64,000 nucleotides of DNA, taken from positions 1 to 64,000 of the forward strand of contig NZ_JAQOSP010000052.1 in the NCBI RefSeq assembly GCF_030068475.1, written 5' to 3'. Source of the stretch: Roseofilum acuticapitatum BLCC-M154 (GTDB taxonomy: Bacteria > Cyanobacteriota > Cyanobacteriia > Cyanobacteriales > Desertifilaceae). Position 1 is the stretch's first letter. Every line of letters starts with the position of its first letter. The notes beneath the pieces were generated by a model that was not told the DNA's origin, did no database searches, and saw only the letters and a program-made list of their open reading frames with translations. Shown here one piece after another: positions 54,064 through 62,640 of this stretch. A program made the translations under genes and the position numbers.

Positions 54064-54207
54064 GTCGCCATAGGGCATTGGGAGACTTTAAACGGACGTG
54101 GAGACGCAAGTAAGACTACTATCGCCTGCGGCGACGCTGGGCGAACGGTAGCATCAGTCGGTGAAGCGTCGAGAATCACCGCTCCTTTAGGACGGTGAGT
54201 ATGTCAA
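54064..54207 (+). mobile_element. Relic of a tnpB 3' end with right-end/omega-RNA-like hairpin
   Basis: VAIGHWETLNGRGD matches the TnpB C-terminal tail and about 40 nt of the copy at 20130. It ends in CACCG...CGGTG (54177-54197) and GAGTATGTCAAC. The TnpB catalytic body is absent. Confidence 0.7.
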
Positions 54208-54239
54208 CCTAGCCGGTAGTGTTTTAGCCAGCAAACAGG

Positions 54240-55022
54240 ATGGATATTCCAGAGGTTCTCGCCCTAGATTTTGATGGGGTATTGTGTGATGGATTGGTTG
54301 AGTATTTTCAAACGGCTTGGCAAACCTATACTCAGGTTTGGAAGGTTTCTGACTCTGCCCCACTGCCAGGAATGGCAGAAGGATTCTATCGCCTACGGCC
54401 GGTGATTGAAACGGGTTGGGAAATGCCGGTATTAATTCGGGCAATGGTGGAGGGAATTTCAGAGGAGGAAATTTTAAGCAGTTGGCGCGGAATATGCCAG
54501 CAAATTATGGCTAGAGATGGACTGAAGGCTGGGGAAATTATGGATGGGGTTGATGGTAGACGCGATCGCCAAATCCAAAGGAACCGCTCAGAGTGGTTGT
54601 CTCTGCATCGATTTTATCCGGGTATTGCGCCCCAACTGCGATCGCTGCTGGCAAACCCAGATCTGGAACTGGTGATTATTACCACCAAAGAAGCTCGGTT
54701 TGTCCAGGAATTGCTACAAATGGAAACTATCGACTTTCCTGGCGATCGCATCATCGGCAAAAGCAGCAAATGTCCCAAAACCGAAACTCTGCTCACCTTC
54801 AACCCCGCAGAAAAACGGATTTGGTTCGTCGAAGATCGGTGGAAAACCCTGCTCTCTGTGGCTCAACATCCCCAATTAACCACCGTGAAACTCTTCTTGG
54901 CTACCTGGGGTTACAATACACCTGCCGAAAAACAAGCCGCCAGCATCCATCCTCGCATTCAGTCCCTATCCTTAGAAACCTTTAGCCAACCCTTAAACCA
55001 GTGGCTATTAGCGGAGAGTTAG
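54240..55022 (+). CDS. HAD-family hydrolase
   Basis: 260 aa. ALDFDGVLCDG gives nucleophile D10 and D12; VIITTK is motif II; GKSSKCPKTETL carries the motif III Lys; WFVEDRWKTLLS is motif IV. The cap (about 30-150) is helical. Cytoplasmic phosphatase-like protein; substrate unknown. Confidence 0.82.
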   Translation: MDIPEVLALDFDGVLCDGLVEYFQTAWQTYTQVWKVSDSAPLPGMAEGFYRLRPVIETGWEMPVLIRAMVEGISEEEILSSWRGICQQIMARDGLKAGEIMDGVDGRRDRQIQRNRSEWLSLHRFYPGIAPQLRSLLANPDLELVIITTKEARFVQELLQMETIDFPGDRIIGKSSKCPKTETLLTFNPAEKRIWFVEDRWKTLLSVAQHPQLTTVKLFLATWGYNTPAEKQAASIHPRIQSLSLETFSQPLNQWLLAES

Positions 55023-55129
55023 AAACCCAGTTTATAAATTTAATCAGGGGCTTGGGTCTAGCTCTTTCTCAAGGCTTTCTACTATTTCTAGTTTAAGCTA
55101 AAAGTAGGAGATTATAAGGAAACCTATTG

Positions 55130-55561
55130 ATGACTACAGAGCGCTGGGATGATGAGCGGTTAGACCGTTTAGGAGATCGGATCGAGAGACTGATCGATAT
55201 GGCTGAAAGGCACGATCGCCTGATTGAAGTTTTAGCTAATGCCTCCACAGAAGCTAAGGCAGATCTCGATCGACACGATCGCCTGATTGAAAGTAATGCT
55301 CGTGTGATTGAAGCTTTAGCTAATGCCTCCACACAAACTAGGACGGATGTCGATCGACACGATCGCCTAATTGAAAGTAATGCTCGTATCATTCAAGCTC
55401 TAGCTAATGCCGCAGCAGAGGCAGGAGAGGAGCGGCAGCAACTCTTTCAAAGAATGGATCAACGACAAGAAGAGATTCGGGGACTGCAAACGGAGAATCG
55501 CCGCATCCTGGATATCCTGCTCAATCAACAGAATCAGGAAGTTGATTCTACCGATGAGTGA
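55130..55561 (+). CDS. Coiled-coil repeat protein
   Basis: 143 aa from ATG 55130, with AAGGA 9 nt upstream. Three tandem units, two of 28 aa (HDRLIESNARVIEALANAST..., HDRLIESNARIIQALANAAA...) after a 21-aa first unit (HDRLIEVLANAST...). Predicted as a long coiled coil with an EERQQLFQRMDQRQEEIRGLQ tail. At DNA level it is an 84-bp repeat holding CGATCG sites. Function unknown. The next gene (NurA) is 31 bp downstream. Confidence 0.7.
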   Translation: MTTERWDDERLDRLGDRIERLIDMAERHDRLIEVLANASTEAKADLDRHDRLIESNARVIEALANASTQTRTDVDRHDRLIESNARIIQALANAAAEAGEERQQLFQRMDQRQEEIRGLQTENRRILDILLNQQNQEVDSTDE

Positions 55562-55592
55562 TATCGCCCATTTTTGATTTTTAATTGATGTC

Positions 55593-56780
55593 ATGCTCGA
55601 CTTTAATAAACTCGCCCGTCAGATGGAAGGCATCAGCCAGCATCTGCAAGACGAAGCCACCGCTACTCAGAAACGCCTCAACCGGGCTAGAGAAACCTTA
55701 GCTCAAGCGGGCGATCGCCTTGATGAGTTAATCTCGTCCTATGAGCAATGGTCGAGTCACTTTAGCTTTAATGCTGCCTTTCCCATCGAACCCTTAGATA
55801 CAGTCGTTGATATTCAGAGCGCCGAGCCAGTCCATACCGTGATCTCTACCGACGGCTCTCAGATGGCTCCCTCCCACCATGAAATTGCCTATTGCTATCT
55901 GATTAATACGGGACGAGTCGTTTTACACTATGGCCAAAATCTTGCCCCTCTTCTCGATAGTCTCCCTGAAGCCTTTTATCGCCCAGAAGATCTTTATGTC
56001 TCTCGCCAATGGGGAATTCGCACGGATGAATGGATGGCTTATCGGCGCACGGTATCGGAGGCGGTGGTATTGGCGGAATTGGGGGTAAGTGTCGCTTCTG
56101 AAGAGGGGGGAAAATTGCCCAAACTGGCGATGGTGGATGGTTCTCTGATTTATTGGCATTTAGATCCCCTACCGGTTGAGGCTCGCGATCGCATTTTGCC
56201 CCCCATTTTAGAGGCTTGGGAAACCCTCCAACAGCATCGTATTCCCCTGGTGGGGTATCTGAGTTCTTCCCGCAGTGGTGAGGCGCTGAATTTTCTCCGT
56301 CTTGCCCATTGTCCTTATCCTGAACCCAATTGTGGGAGTCATTGCGGTGGACAAACGGATAAGGCTCCTTGTCAAGTTTTACAGCCTCTGCGGGATAGTT
56401 CGGTTTGGGGAAGTTTGCTGCAACCGTCACAGCGTAGTGGATTGTGGCGCTCTTCGGCACGAATTTTAGAGCAGTATCGAGAACAAGTCGTGTATTTTTG
56501 TTATCTCCATGTGGGGGCAGAGATTGCCCGTGTGGAGGTTCCCGAATGGGTGGTTAAAGACGCTCAGTTGTTGGAGCAAGCCTTAAGTGTGACTCTCTCT
56601 CAAGTGGCTAAAGGCTATGGTTATCCGGTAGCCTTGGCGGAAGCTCATAATCAAGCCGTGGTGCGAGGAGGCGATCGCCATCGTTTTTTTGTTTTGTTGG
56701 AGCAACAGATGATTAAGTCCGGTTTGAAAAATATTGGGACATCCTATAAAGAAGCGCGTAAGCGGGGTTCGATCGCCTAA
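55593..56780 (+). CDS. NurA-domain nuclease
   Basis: 395 aa. The NurA core is recognised from STDGSQM (about 85-91) with the conserved Asp, and MVDGSLIYW (about 182-190), plus C-terminal GYPVALAEAHNQAVV. NurA is a 5'-3' nuclease that acts with HerA helicase in archaeal end resection; cyanobacterial members are less studied. The stretch CPYPEPNCGSHCGGQTDKAPC could hold a metal or Fe-S centre. No HerA gene nearby. A possible distant link to the Bax1-like gene at 5458 is only functional. Confidence 0.8.
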   Translation: MLDFNKLARQMEGISQHLQDEATATQKRLNRARETLAQAGDRLDELISSYEQWSSHFSFNAAFPIEPLDTVVDIQSAEPVHTVISTDGSQMAPSHHEIAYCYLINTGRVVLHYGQNLAPLLDSLPEAFYRPEDLYVSRQWGIRTDEWMAYRRTVSEAVVLAELGVSVASEEGGKLPKLAMVDGSLIYWHLDPLPVEARDRILPPILEAWETLQQHRIPLVGYLSSSRSGEALNFLRLAHCPYPEPNCGSHCGGQTDKAPCQVLQPLRDSSVWGSLLQPSQRSGLWRSSARILEQYREQVVYFCYLHVGAEIARVEVPEWVVKDAQLLEQALSVTLSQVAKGYGYPVALAEAHNQAVVRGGDRHRFFVLLEQQMIKSGLKNIGTSYKEARKRGSIA

Positions 56781-56787
56781 ATTAGGA

Positions 56788-57027
56788 TCAAAACTCTGGC
56801 TCTTCGCTTAAGGTTTCAATCATCAGATCCATTTGCGATCGCTTTTGAGCAAGAAATCGTTCACATTCTTTGAGATATTCTACCGCCAGAGTAAATTGAT
56901 CGAAGACTTCAGCTAAGTCCAGATCTCCGGTTTCCATTTGACTGATAATGGCTTCGACTTGGGCAACCGTTTCTTCATAGTTCCACTCCGGTTGTGCTGT
57001 AGAGTTACGTTTGGAAGATTTAGGCAT
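56788..57027 (-). CDS. xseB: Exodeoxyribonuclease VII small subunit
   Basis: 79 aa. WNYEETVAQVEAIISQMETGDLDLAEVFDQFTLAVEYLKECERFL is the XseB helical motif. Forms Exo VII with XseA. The gap to xseA is 157 bp and includes a short low-complexity run, so the two genes are probably one operon with xseA first. Confidence 0.92.
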   Translation of the reverse strand: MPKSSKRNSTAQPEWNYEETVAQVEAIISQMETGDLDLAEVFDQFTLAVEYLKECERFLAQKRSQMDLMIETLSEEPEF

Positions 57028-57184
57028 AATAAACCTGAAGGGTTGAGGAGAGGGTGAATAGGGGGACAGGGAACCGGGAGAGAGTAGGTTGTTAAAGGTG
57101 AAAAGGTTGCTCTATTGGGGCCGTCACGCCTATAAATAGCTTAGGATGCTTAATGCCTTTGAATAGGTAATAGGGAATACACTC

Positions 57185-58438
57185 CTAAGTTCCTAAGCTA
57201 GATCCCTGACCCAGGGTTTCTATAATTTTGACTTTGACTTTACCTTCACCCAACTCAATCGATAACTCCTGTTCTGATTTTAGGGAACTGACAGAGCGGA
57301 TAATTTCCCCATTTTCGCTACGGACGAGAGCATATCCCCGTTTTAAGACATTATGAGGATCGAGGGTGGCTAGTTTTTGGCGCAAATAGTCACATTTTTG
57401 GGTTTGTTGTTGCAAGGTTTGTAGAGTCAGTTGAATCAGTTGACGGCGCTTCCAGTCTAGGGTTTGCTCTTCTCGTGCAATTTGGCGATCGGGTTGTAGA
57501 CGACGCAGACGATTTTGCAGGAGGTTCAGTTGATGTTGATGTTGGTTGAAGGAGTTTTGAGTGACATCGATCAGGGTTAGAGTGCGCTCTTGATGTTCGT
57601 TCTCTAGGGTAGAGAGTTCGGGGACGGCACGATCTGCCGCAGCAGTTGGGGTATGAACATGGAGATCGGCGGCTAAGTCGGCGAGGGATTCGTCGCGCTG
57701 GTGACCGATGCCGGAGATAATGGGAATGGAACAGTTGGCGATCGCCTTGACCACTCGTTCATCATTAAATGCGGCTAAATCTTCCGTTGCTCCTCCACCT
57801 CTGGCGATAATCATCACTTCGGCTCGACCATCGGTTTCTACCCGTTGAATGGCTTTGATAATGGAATTGGGGGATTGCTCACCTTGTACTAGAGCAGGAG
57901 AAAAGAGGACATGCAAGCCGGGATAACGGCGTTTGAGGGTACGTTGAATATCTCCCCAGGCGGCGGCTTGAGGTGAGGTAATCACGGCGACAATTTGGGG
58001 ATGGGAAGGAATGGGTTGTTTGCGATCGCTATCAAAATAGCCTTCCTCTGCTAGGCGATCGCGCAATTGCCGATAGCGCAGCGCTTGTAATCCCTCTCCC
58101 CCTGGAAGCACTTGATTAACCATTAATTGATATTGGCCCCTAGGGGGATAGATTCGCAGGGTTCCCAACACCACAATTTTAGCACCCGCAGTCGGTTGAG
58201 TCATCAGTCGAGATAGGGCAGAGTTCCAGACTACACAATTTAGACTGGCTTTTGCTTCTGGGTCTTGTAGGGTGAAAAATAATCCACTATTGTATTGACT
58301 AGCGCTGGAGACTTCACCCGTAATCCAAATTTGCTGAAGCTGTTCATCACCTTCCAAGCGCATTTGTAAATATCGAGTGAATTCACTCACAGACAGCGCT
58401 CTTTCAGGCACTAATAAATTGGGTAAAGGAAAACTCAT
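57185..58438 (-). CDS. xseA: Exodeoxyribonuclease VII large subunit
   Basis: 417 aa. N-terminal OB fold (about 15-110, IWITGEVSSASQYNSGLFFTLQD) and catalytic ExoVII_large domain (about 130-380, AVITSPQAAAWGDIQRTLKRRYPGLHVLFSPALVQGE; RGGGATEDLAAFNDERVVKAI; GIGHQRDESLADLAADLHVHTPTAAAD), with a coiled coil in the middle. Degrades single-stranded DNA in repair. Confidence 0.94.
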   Translation of the reverse strand: MSFPLPNLLVPERALSVSEFTRYLQMRLEGDEQLQQIWITGEVSSASQYNSGLFFTLQDPEAKASLNCVVWNSALSRLMTQPTAGAKIVVLGTLRIYPPRGQYQLMVNQVLPGGEGLQALRYRQLRDRLAEEGYFDSDRKQPIPSHPQIVAVITSPQAAAWGDIQRTLKRRYPGLHVLFSPALVQGEQSPNSIIKAIQRVETDGRAEVMIIARGGGATEDLAAFNDERVVKAIANCSIPIISGIGHQRDESLADLAADLHVHTPTAAADRAVPELSTLENEHQERTLTLIDVTQNSFNQHQHQLNLLQNRLRRLQPDRQIAREEQTLDWKRRQLIQLTLQTLQQQTQKCDYLRQKLATLDPHNVLKRGYALVRSENGEIIRSVSSLKSEQELSIELGEGKVKVKIIETLGQGSSLGT

Positions 58439-58520
58439 TATCTTTGTTTTAAGCGAAGTTTAAGAGAAGCTAGGTGTTCTTTTTACAAGATAACAGATAG
58501 TAAACTTTTCTTTACTTTAT

Positions 58521-58577
58521 GGGAACGTGGACAGCCTAATGTAGGACTATACCCCCAAGCTTCGGGGAGTTTGTCAA
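58521..58577 (+). mobile_element. Short relic of a tnpB right end
   Basis: GGGAACGTGGACAGCC followed by ACTATACCCCC-AAGCTTC-GGGG hairpin and AGTTTGTCAAT, the same final layout as the relics at 20130 and 54064. Only about 57 bp remains; it abuts the stop codon of the leftward coiled-coil gene. Its identity is less certain than the other two. Confidence 0.5.
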
Positions 58578-59338
58578 TCTTCGGCGCTCTGTTTTGGGTT
58601 TTCGATTACGGGGTTTAAAATGTCGCACAACTGTTGATAATAGCGATTGGCATAGTACCAGCGAGGATTGGTTTTTAAGTTAACCGATTGGAGTTTGGTT
58701 CCCAGTTCATGGACGACTTGGGTGAGGCTCTTAAGTTGCTCTTGATACTCTTCTCGCTCGGCAATCAGGTGTTCAATGGTGGCTTGGAGTTCTTGATTAA
58801 TTTTGAGGCTCTGGCTCTGTTGCTGCCAGAGTTGTTCGCGATCGAGTTTTAGTTTTTGGTTATCTTGCCAGAGTTGCTCTAACTGTTGCTGTAGGTCTTC
58901 GATTTCTAGAAGGAGTTGATAGTATAAGGCTTGATTGAATTTGGGTTTGCGAGTTTGCACAATGGGATCTGCTGGTGCTTCGGATTCAGGGGGTAAGGTG
59001 GGGAGGATCATTTGAGGGTCTGGACATAACCATTGGACGGCTTCGATGAGTTTGGCGGTGTTGAGGTGCTTGGTTTTTCCTAATTCATGTTGTTTGAAAA
59101 TGCCGCCGATACATTTGGAGGCATACCAAGAGCGATCGGAGCGTAAATAACAAGTGATCCGATAAATGACTGAATAGTTTAAGGGTTGCCAATGGAGGTG
59201 AAATTTGAATTTTTTGTGCTGGAGTATCCAAGCTGCAAATTCTGGGCTACCCACCTCTAAACCCGAATCAGATTGAGCTTTGCTTTCGCTTCTAGAACGA
59301 GGGTTAAGGTGACAGGTAATGAGGGGATAGGCGTTCAT
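58574..59338 (-). CDS. Coiled-coil protein downstream of the dCache receptors
   Basis: 254 aa, no signal peptide or membrane helix. N-terminal 100 residues (PLITCHLNPRSRSES..., YSVIYRITCYLRSDRSWYASKCIGGIF) are uncharacterised; residues 130-220 form a coiled coil (LYYQLLLEIEDLQQQLEQLWQDNQKLKLDREQLW). Starts 14 bp after the receptor stop codon, so it probably belongs to the same operon and could be a cytoplasmic partner. Function not recognised. Confidence 0.6.
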   Translation of the reverse strand: MNAYPLITCHLNPRSRSESKAQSDSGLEVGSPEFAAWILQHKKFKFHLHWQPLNYSVIYRITCYLRSDRSWYASKCIGGIFKQHELGKTKHLNTAKLIEAVQWLCPDPQMILPTLPPESEAPADPIVQTRKPKFNQALYYQLLLEIEDLQQQLEQLWQDNQKLKLDREQLWQQQSQSLKINQELQATIEHLIAEREEYQEQLKSLTQVVHELGTKLQSVNLKTNPRWYYANRYYQQLCDILNPVIENPKQSAED

Positions 59339-59352
59339 GGTGATGGCTGGAG

Positions 59353-61230
59353 CTAGAGATTAAAGAGGGTTTTCATCCGAGATTTAATTTGCTGTAAGAG
59401 GTCGGTTTCTCCATCTTCGAGTAGACCATATTCTGCGAGCAGTTGTTTGCGTTCTTGGAGTTCAATTTGGTGACGATGGAGATCTTGGGCAATTTGTTCG
59501 GCCATTTGGGGATATTGGTGGAGGACTTTGCCAAAGTTGGGGCGATTGATGGAGAAGAGGATGGTTTCTTCGATCGCGATCGCCGTTGCAGTTCGATTTC
59601 CCCCAAGCATGAGAGCCAGTTCTCCAAAGGATTTTCCCGCCGTGAGGGTGACTAAGGGCTTATTGATTTTCTCAACAAAGATGCGAACTGAACCGGTAAG
59701 GATGATATAAAACTCATCTCCGGGTTCGTTTTCCCGACAGATATAGTCTCCGACATGAAAGCGTTTAATCTTGCCCTCCATGACTAACTGCCCTAACTGT
59801 TCAGCCGTGAGGTGTTGATAGTAGGGGACTTGGGCGAGAAGTTGGGGGAGATGGGGGTGGTAGTCATAAACAGCGCGAATACAGGAGGCTTTTTTCTGCC
59901 ATTTTTTCAAAGCCGTGAGTTCATAGGGGTTTTCTTTGGATTGACCAATCTGAAAATTGAGGAGGTTGAGTTGTTCTTGGAGGCTTTGTTGGCGATCGCC
60001 CGTTTCCAGCGCCATATCGACAAACACTCTAGCTAATTCCCCCACCTCATCCTCACGTTGAGTTAAATTCTCTAGGGTTTGCGGAGCAAACGATTGGGAT
60101 TTAATGTCATCCGCCGCTTGACTAAATTGAAAAATGGGTTGTAGAATCCAGCGACTGACCCCTAAACCCACTCCTACAGCAGCACACAAAATCACGATTT
60201 CTAAAAGCAGAGTAATCCGAGCTTGAAGTTGTACTTGCTTCATGAAATCTGATTCAGGAATAATGACTATAATCAGCCAATCTAAGCCGAGCTGATCTCG
60301 AAATGTTTTAACTTGAAAAAAGTTTTTTTTCCTTTGCCAGCGAAACGATGAATTCAGGGTACTGTCCACTTCAGAAAAGCTGCCAAATTCTGCTAATAAG
60401 TTTTCGGCGATCGCCCCAATTAACGGATTTTCAGTCGCGGCCATATTTAAGCGATTAGCATGACTCTCTAATTCTGCAACGACTTGAGGATTAGAACTGG
60501 CAATTAATAAGCCTTCGCGATCGATAATTAAAGCTTGTCCCGTCTTACCAATCGTTAAAGTTTGCAGAAACTCATTAATCTGCCGAAACAGCAGATCGAC
60601 CCCCAAAACCCCCCTAACTTCTCCTTGAGCATCCTTCACCACTTGTGCCACAGTAATCCCTAATTCTTGGGTATCAAAATCTCGATAAACATTACTCCAA
60701 ATCGGTTGATCGGAGTTCAGAGCTGCTTGATACCAAGGGCGAAGACGCGGATCGTGATTTGAGGTTTGCTGAACGATTTCAGTGGCTTTGCCATCCGGAG
60801 TGGTTGCATAAGTCATTAAATTAGAATTAGTAGATTTTCCAGCTCTTGTAATTCCTACTTCTCCTGATTCAAGAAGCGTTCCACCTCTAAATTCACCTTC
60901 AGGATTAGCAAAGTATAGATGGGTAACACCCTCAAACATTTGAATTTGCTGCCAAAAGTAAGATTCTAAGCCGCCTAAATTATCAGGATTCAGAGTGCCT
61001 AAGTCAATACTTTCAAGATTGAGTTGATTGATGCTATGGGGAACAGACAAATAATCCCGAAGTTTATCGTCCACATGATCCGTTATAGTATGGGCTAACT
61101 CAATAGAAACAAGATTAATATTTTTCCGGTTTTTTTGAAATCGAACGACCGCAATTAATCCTACCATCAAAACAGATGGTGCAACAATCATAATCGGCAA
61201 ACGATATTTAATAGATAGTCCTTTAATCAT
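59353..61230 (-). CDS. dCache-HAMP receptor with C-terminal cyclic-nucleotide-binding domain
   Basis: 625 aa. TM1 about 10-30; dCache about 30-330 ([21 protein letters not shown]); TM2 about 335-355; HAMP about 358-410; then ALKKWQKKASCIR; CNB domain about 470-600. The phosphate-binding cassette is complete: FGELALMLGGNRTATAI, so cAMP or cGMP binding is plausible. No catalytic output domain follows. Overlaps the upstream gene by 8 bp. A membrane receptor that combines a periplasmic ligand with a cytoplasmic cyclic nucleotide would be unusual. Confidence 0.9.
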   Translation of the reverse strand: MIKGLSIKYRLPIMIVAPSVLMVGLIAVVRFQKNRKNINLVSIELAHTITDHVDDKLRDYLSVPHSINQLNLESIDLGTLNPDNLGGLESYFWQQIQMFEGVTHLYFANPEGEFRGGTLLESGEVGITRAGKSTNSNLMTYATTPDGKATEIVQQTSNHDPRLRPWYQAALNSDQPIWSNVYRDFDTQELGITVAQVVKDAQGEVRGVLGVDLLFRQINEFLQTLTIGKTGQALIIDREGLLIASSNPQVVAELESHANRLNMAATENPLIGAIAENLLAEFGSFSEVDSTLNSSFRWQRKKNFFQVKTFRDQLGLDWLIIVIIPESDFMKQVQLQARITLLLEIVILCAAVGVGLGVSRWILQPIFQFSQAADDIKSQSFAPQTLENLTQREDEVGELARVFVDMALETGDRQQSLQEQLNLLNFQIGQSKENPYELTALKKWQKKASCIRAVYDYHPHLPQLLAQVPYYQHLTAEQLGQLVMEGKIKRFHVGDYICRENEPGDEFYIILTGSVRIFVEKINKPLVTLTAGKSFGELALMLGGNRTATAIAIEETILFSINRPNFGKVLHQYPQMAEQIAQDLHRHQIELQERKQLLAEYGLLEDGETDLLQQIKSRMKTLFNL

Positions 61231-62620
61231 TTTTCTTGATCGTGTTACTTTGGCGAATTTGCCGAGATTTTTCTTTTAAGTAGTCCCAGTAGCTTAAAGT
61301 TATTTCAGGAGATTTATGTTCTTCCTCAGAATCCGTGATTTTGGTTTTATAGGTGCTTAAGTTTTCTATTCTTTTTTCCAAGTTGCTTTGCTGCTCTTGA
61401 ATCAACAAGACCATTTCTTCAAAGACACGACTAAAGTGACCAATTTCATCATTCCGTTTGACTAAACCAGCAATTTTGTTAGGATTAAATTTTTGAGATT
61501 TGATTTGTCTTGCAGTTTTATTTAACTGCAAGAGTGGAGATACAACCAATTGATGCATACTCCATCCAGCGAAAATGCTACCAATAATCGCAGTCAAAAA
61601 CAAAAAAAATAGAATCGAATTTTTATCGGCAGAATTAAAGACATCCGACTCTGACAAAATGATAATCGCAATCCAGTGTAGATCCCAATCATTTTCGATC
61701 GGTTCAACCCAAGTAAAATATTTGTGATTATCATGCCAAAAAACAAACTGTTTTGCTTCCTGAATGAGACTCGTATCACTAAATTGGTTAATCAATCTGT
61801 TTCCAACTTCTTGAATGATAGGATCTGGACTTTCCGCAATCATCCAATGAGTTTCTGATTCTGGATCGAGTATGGTTAAAGGATCGGGATCGGAACTGGC
61901 AATCAATTGACCATTGTCTTGAATAATTAATACTTTTGCTGCTTTACTAATCGATACATCTCGAAGAAATTCATGGAGCGTATTGAGAAAGTAGTCAACA
62001 CCAAAAACTCCAACTAAATTTCCTTGTCGATCTCGTACTGCTTGAGCTGCGGTAATTGCTAATTGGCGAGTCGTAAAATCTGGATAGACTGGACTCCAAA
62101 CCAGATTGTTGGCTTTTTCTGCTTTTTGATACCAAGGTTGATGGGTAGCATGAAATACTGGATTTTTGCTGATGATTTGACCCCGTTTACCTTCCCGATT
62201 AAGCGTATAACTCGTTAATTCATGATTTGTTTCTTTGCCCGCATAAGATTGTGTAATTTGTCCGCTATCATTAAGTTTAACGCCAATAAAATCTCCATTT
62301 ACATCCCCAAAATAAATATTATTTATGGATGTAAATAGTCGAACTTTATTATACAATATAAGTGTTAAATTTTGTGGATTATTATATATGGATGGATTAG
62401 ATCGATAATGATTTAAGCTCAGTTCATAGATAATCTCAGGTTGCCGCAGATTCATGTGGATATTACTTTCAATTTGGTTGACCGATTCCCGAATCCAATA
62501 TTGGGAGAGTTCATCTACTGTTTTACGCTCATTATAATTAGCTAAAATCCAAGTAAATGTTAATGTTGCCATTAACGGAGTTACCGTTAATATAGGAATT
62601 ATTTTTTTGAGAGAAACCAT
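61223..62620 (-). CDS. dCache-HAMP receptor without output domain
   Basis: 465 aa. TM1 about 8-28; dCache about 30-330 (HQPWYQKAEKANNLVWSPVY, GVFGVDYF, LIIQDNGQLIASSD); TM2 about 335-355; HAMP and coil to about 420; then WDYLKEKSRQIR and a short polar end. No kinase, cyclase or MCP domain. Lies 20 bp after the preceding receptor gene in the same direction. Confidence 0.88.
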   Translation of the reverse strand: MVSLKKIIPILTVTPLMATLTFTWILANYNERKTVDELSQYWIRESVNQIESNIHMNLRQPEIIYELSLNHYRSNPSIYNNPQNLTLILYNKVRLFTSINNIYFGDVNGDFIGVKLNDSGQITQSYAGKETNHELTSYTLNREGKRGQIISKNPVFHATHQPWYQKAEKANNLVWSPVYPDFTTRQLAITAAQAVRDRQGNLVGVFGVDYFLNTLHEFLRDVSISKAAKVLIIQDNGQLIASSDPDPLTILDPESETHWMIAESPDPIIQEVGNRLINQFSDTSLIQEAKQFVFWHDNHKYFTWVEPIENDWDLHWIAIIILSESDVFNSADKNSILFFLFLTAIIGSIFAGWSMHQLVVSPLLQLNKTARQIKSQKFNPNKIAGLVKRNDEIGHFSRVFEEMVLLIQEQQSNLEKRIENLSTYKTKITDSEEEHKSPEITLSYWDYLKEKSRQIRQSNTIKKND

Positions 62621-62640
62621 AAATAAACCTGTGTTACTTA

